Assembly: GCA_964410665.1 (NCBI GenBank)
Contig: CAYPIE010000001.1
Coordinates: forward strand, 62,001 to 126,000
Origin: CAYPIE01 sp964410665
GTDB lineage: Bacteria > Planctomycetota > Planctomycetia > Gemmatales > Gemmataceae
Direction: 5' to 3'
DNA: 64,000 nt
The notes below the pieces were generated by a model, which was not told where the DNA came from, ran no database searches, and saw only the letters and a list, made by a program, of their open reading frames with translations. Position 1 is the first letter of the stretch. Every line of letters starts with the position of its first letter. This document shows, in pieces, positions 61,620 to 64,000 of the stretch. Position numbers and translations under genes: made by a program.

Positions 61620-62051
61620 TTAGGCCCCGCCAACATTCGGTCGACGACTAACAAATCGACATTTCATTGGCATTTTATAGGCAACCCGTGCGAGGCAATC
61701 ACGGGCCGCACTTTCGGGTAGCCCCGTTACCTCAAACAACAACATTCCAGGCTTGATCACTGCCGCCCAAAATTCGGGTTCCCCCTTGCCTTTTCCCATG
61801 CGTGTCTCCGCTGGGATCGAGGTTACCGACTTGTGCGGGAAGACCCGGATAAACAACTTGCCCTCGCCACGGACAAAGCGGGTCGCGGTCATACGGCCCG
61901 CTTCAATACATTCGGCGCTTAGCCAGCCAGACTCTAAAGCCATCAAGCCAAAGTCGCCATAGGCGACAAAGTTACCGCGCATCGCGTTCCCGCGGATTTT
62001 TCCGCGCTGGCTTTTTCGATACTTTACCCGCTTGGGCATCCGCCCCGGCAT
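61620..62051 (-). CDS. rplP: 50S ribosomal protein L16
   Basis: 143 residues. 'MPKRVKYRKSQRGKIRGNAMRGN' and 'FIRVFPHKSVTSIPAETRMGKGKGEPEFWAAVIKPGMLLFEV' are L16 signatures. The first 26 or so codons overlap the end of rpsC by 80 nt in another frame. A start at 62039 is also possible. L16 helps shape the A site. Confidence 0.96.
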   Translation of the reverse strand: MPGRMPKRVKYRKSQRGKIRGNAMRGNFVAYGDFGLMALESGWLSAECIEAGRMTATRFVRGEGKLFIRVFPHKSVTSIPAETRMGKGKGEPEFWAAVIKPGMLLFEVTGLPESAARDCLARVAYKMPMKCRFVSRRPNVGGA

Positions 62052-62715
62052 CGCTGTTCTCCTCTGGTGTCAGGTAATCCCCGTTGTTCACCCAGACCTT
62101 GATTCCAATATTGCCCTGGGGCGTCGATGCCTCGGCAAAGCCATATTCCACCTTGGTCCGCAGAGTCGACAGAGGAATGCTCCCATCCATCCCGGTCTCG
62201 ACGCGCGCCATTTCTGCACCGCCTAGGCGGCCCGAAAGCTGGATCCGTACCCCTTTGGCACCGTTTTCCATGGCCCGACCCAGGGATTGCTTGAGCGTCT
62301 TGCGGAAGCTGGCACGGCGTTCCAGTTGCTCGCCGATTTCCTCAGCAATAATCTGGGCATCGACCTCAGGGCGATTCACCTCGATCGTTTTGATCTCGAT
62401 GACGCGCTTGATCAGATTTTGGAGCTGATTTGTCAGCTCTTCGATTTCCGAACCCTTTTGGCCAATGATCATGCCAACCCGCGAGGAGTAGATGTAAACG
62501 ACAACTTTCTCACGGGTCCGCTCAATGACGATCTTGGAGATCCCGCTCAGCTTGGCCTTCTGTTTGGTCGTCCGGTAGGTTTTCTTAACGAAATCACGGA
62601 TCTTCTGGTCTTCAACCAGCAGGTCCGAGAAATCCTGCTTACTGGCAAACCAAGACGATTTCCAGCCAACCATCACCCCCGTGCGAAAGCCCGTGGGGCG
62701 TACCTTTTGTCCCAT
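61972..62715 (-). CDS. rpsC: 30S ribosomal protein S3
   Basis: 247 residues from ATG 62715. 'GQKVRPTGFRTGVMVGWKSSWFAS', the KH domain ('VVVYIYSSRVGMIIGQKGSEIEELTNQL') and 'VRIQLSGRLGGAEMARVETGMDGSIPLSTLRTKVEYGFAEA' are standard. The C-terminal ~30 residues ('PEENSDAGADAQAGKVSKK...') are a tail written over the start of rplP. S3 lies at the mRNA entry channel. Confidence 0.96.
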   Translation of the reverse strand: MGQKVRPTGFRTGVMVGWKSSWFASKQDFSDLLVEDQKIRDFVKKTYRTTKQKAKLSGISKIVIERTREKVVVYIYSSRVGMIIGQKGSEIEELTNQLQNLIKRVIEIKTIEVNRPEVDAQIIAEEIGEQLERRASFRKTLKQSLGRAMENGAKGVRIQLSGRLGGAEMARVETGMDGSIPLSTLRTKVEYGFAEASTPQGNIGIKVWVNNGDYLTPEENSDAGADAQAGKVSKKPARKNPRERDAR

Positions 62716-62799
62716 AAACCACTCCCGCTCAACCACTGTCACCGTTTCCGAGCGAACCTCGACACAGCGACGGTCGTTTGCCTTGATCACGTCCCGTGT

Positions 62800-63207
62800 T
62801 TAGCCAGCATTCTCCGGGCTGAGAGCTTGGTTCGCTTCCTGATCTTCCAGGGTCGTTTGATCCAGATCCTCATCCACCTCATCGGCAAGGGTGATGGTGA
62901 TATGAGACATTCGCTTTAGGATCATGTATGCCGTGCCCCGAGCTCGTGGTTGGATACGTTTAATGATCGGCCCATCATCGATCCGTGATTCTACCACCAG
63001 CAACTCATCCACATCTCGGGCACCCTGATACTCAGCATTGCCCATGGCGCTTCGCACCACAGCCTCAAGGAAGCGGGCACCTCGGTTCGGATAGAAACGC
63101 AGCAATTCCATTGCTTCAGCAGCGACCCGACCGCGGATCAGGCTGGCAAAAGGGCGTATCTTTCGCGCTGACATTCGTACAAATCGGTGTTTGGCCGTAT
63201 AACGCAT
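62800..63207 (-). CDS. rplV: 50S ribosomal protein L22 with acidic tail
   Basis: 135 residues from ATG 63207. 'RFVRMSARKIRPFASLIRGRVAAEAMELLRFYPNRGARFLEAVVRSAMGNAEY' and 'RIQPRARGTAYMILKRMSHITITL' are L22 signatures. The last ~25 residues are acidic ('DEVDEDLDQTTLEDQEANQ'). L22 lines the exit tunnel. Confidence 0.95.
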   Translation of the reverse strand: MRYTAKHRFVRMSARKIRPFASLIRGRVAAEAMELLRFYPNRGARFLEAVVRSAMGNAEYQGARDVDELLVVESRIDDGPIIKRIQPRARGTAYMILKRMSHITITLADEVDEDLDQTTLEDQEANQALSPENAG

Positions 63208-63236
63208 AGCCCCGTATCCTGAACGTTCACTTCCGA

Positions 63237-63256
63237 ATGGTTCCACATGGTTCCAC
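63237..63256. repeat. 10-bp tandem duplication upstream of rplV
   Basis: atggttccac occurs twice in tandem, 63237-63246 and 63247-63256, in the spacer between rpsS and rplV. Confidence 0.85.
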
Positions 63257-63351
63257 AACGTGCACGGCTGTCGTGTGGAAGACGGTTCTGCAGCGAAGCC
63301 TTACGCCGCCACTGGACTTCGCGCGACTTCGATACCAAGGCTTCTCGCTAG

Positions 63352-63621
63352 TTACTTTCGTTTGCCCCCAGAGTGGCCTTTGAAGGTTCGCGTGGGAGCA
63401 AATTCACCCAGTTTGTGCCCGACCATATCTTCGGTTACATACACTTTGATGAAAGTTTTGCCATTGTGCACCATAAAGGTGTAACCGATGAATTCAGGAA
63501 CAATGGTGCAATCGCGCGACCAGGTTTTAATGGGGTCGCGATTCTTCACATTTTCAGCCTTTTCGACCTTCTCGAATAGGCGCTCATCCACATACGGACC
63601 TTTTTTCAGTGATCGACTCAT
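63352..63621 (-). CDS. rpsS: 30S ribosomal protein S19
   Basis: 89 residues. 'SRSLKKGPYVDERLFEKVEKAE' and 'YTFMVHNGKTFIKVYVTEDMVGHKLGEFAPTRTFKGHSG' are S19 signatures. S19 pairs with S13 at the top of the 30S head. Length is normal. It lies 53 nt downstream of rplB. Confidence 0.97.
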   Translation of the reverse strand: MSRSLKKGPYVDERLFEKVEKAENVKNRDPIKTWSRDCTIVPEFIGYTFMVHNGKTFIKVYVTEDMVGHKLGEFAPTRTFKGHSGGKRK

Positions 63622-63674
63622 TCGCGAAAGTCCTTGTCCAAAGTCCTTGTCCTACGAGCAGTTGCACACGAACC

Positions 63675-64000
63675 TTAGGCGGACACATTCCGCGGACCGG
63701 GTCGACGGCGACGGATAATCGCGGAGTTGGAGGGTTTCCGCTTACTCCGGGTCTTGCCTCCCTTCGCGGGTACCCCAGTCGGGCTACACGGGTGCCGACC
63801 CCCAGTGGTCCGGCCTTCGCCACCGCCCAGAGGGTGATCGTGAGGATTCATGGCCGTGCCTCGGCTATGCGGCTTCCGCCCCAGCCAGCGCTTGCGTCCT
63901 GCCTTGCCCAGCGACAAGTTCATATGATCAGGGTTACTCATGCTACCGATGGTCGCACGGCATTTGGCACTGACACGGCGAACTTCGCCCGAGGGAAAGG
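63675..64000 (-). CDS. rplB: 50S ribosomal protein L2, C-terminal part (cut by window end)
   Basis: The frame runs off the window at base 64000; the start lies beyond. Visible sequence includes 'PSGEVRRVSAKCRATIGSMS', 'GKAGRKRWLGRKPHSRGTAMNP' and 'DHPLGGGEGRTTGGRHPCSPTGVPAKGGKTRS', with the His of the peptidyl-transferase-associated loop present. L2 is needed for subunit joining and peptidyl transfer. The C-terminal end 'SNSAIIRRRR'-like stretch is normal. Confidence 0.96.
   Translation of the reverse strand, partial: FPSGEVRRVSAKCRATIGSMSNPDHMNLSLGKAGRKRWLGRKPHSRGTAMNPHDHPLGGGEGRTTGGRHPCSPTGVPAKGGKTRSKRKPSNSAIIRRRRPGPRNVSA

Overview
The window is chromosomal DNA from a planctomycete, most likely of the Gemmata group. 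The evidence is a DUF1549/DUF1553 protein with planctomycete-type cytochrome c motifs, a CxxCH/WD40 exported protein, large cell-surface proteins carrying an N-terminal Arg-rich 'LE-x-R' motif, a zinc-ribbon form of SpoVG, ECF sigma factors paired with zinc-finger anti-sigma proteins, and a ribosomal locus lacking rpmD. Base composition is moderately GC-rich throughout. I see no prophage, insertion sequence, CRISPR array, rRNA or tRNA.

Layout. 1-6.6 kb: end of an SCO1/SenC gene, an orphan membrane histidine kinase and a very large TPR-secretin, closed by a strong terminator. 6.9-8.4 kb (minus): ispE-spoVG. 8.8-13.6 kb (minus): a 1592-residue SdrD-B/FG-GAP surface protein with a PPVV repeat linker. 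13.9-17.5 kb: pdxH with an overlapping SWIM zinc-finger gene, a membrane protein, a Nudix hydrolase, a CBS-PP2C regulator and a small hypothetical. 17.8-23 kb: O-methyltransferase, DUF1549/Big2/DUF1553 protein, cytochrome-WD40 protein and an exported hypothetical. 23-29 kb: pyrF, an amidohydrolase, a GH57 enzyme and pyrG. 29.4-32.4 kb (minus): HNH protein, RTX-repeat protein, sigma factor, ilvN/H and a small conserved gene. 32.6-33.6 kb: TolB-like propeller.

33.8-40.2 kb is a compact chemosensory operon, cheW-mcp-cheR-cheA-cheC-cheD, with a soluble PAS receptor and no cheY or cheB. It is followed by a convergent glycosyltransferase and a cysteine-cluster/PQQ-propeller operon. 43.2-44.4 kb (minus) holds an ECF sigma factor split into two coupled ORFs and an anti-sigma gene whose frame is broken. 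44.6-49.2 kb (minus) carries def-fmt-rsmB and miaB, genes for translation start and RNA modification.

49.4-64 kb (minus) is the S10-spc-alpha ribosomal locus from rplB (cut by the window end) to rplQ, with secY, adk, map and rpoA. rplX (L24), rpmD (L30) and infA are missing from their usual places. Several ribosomal proteins carry unusual charged tails or insertions, and rpsC overlaps rplP by 80 nt.

The window is mostly housekeeping. The parts most worth a second look are the nested hairpin with a U8 tract ahead of the sigma gene at 30.8 kb, the split sigma/broken anti-sigma pair, the architecture of the ribosomal locus (missing genes, overlap, an internal terminator before rpsD), and two surface proteins that share an N-terminal motif.
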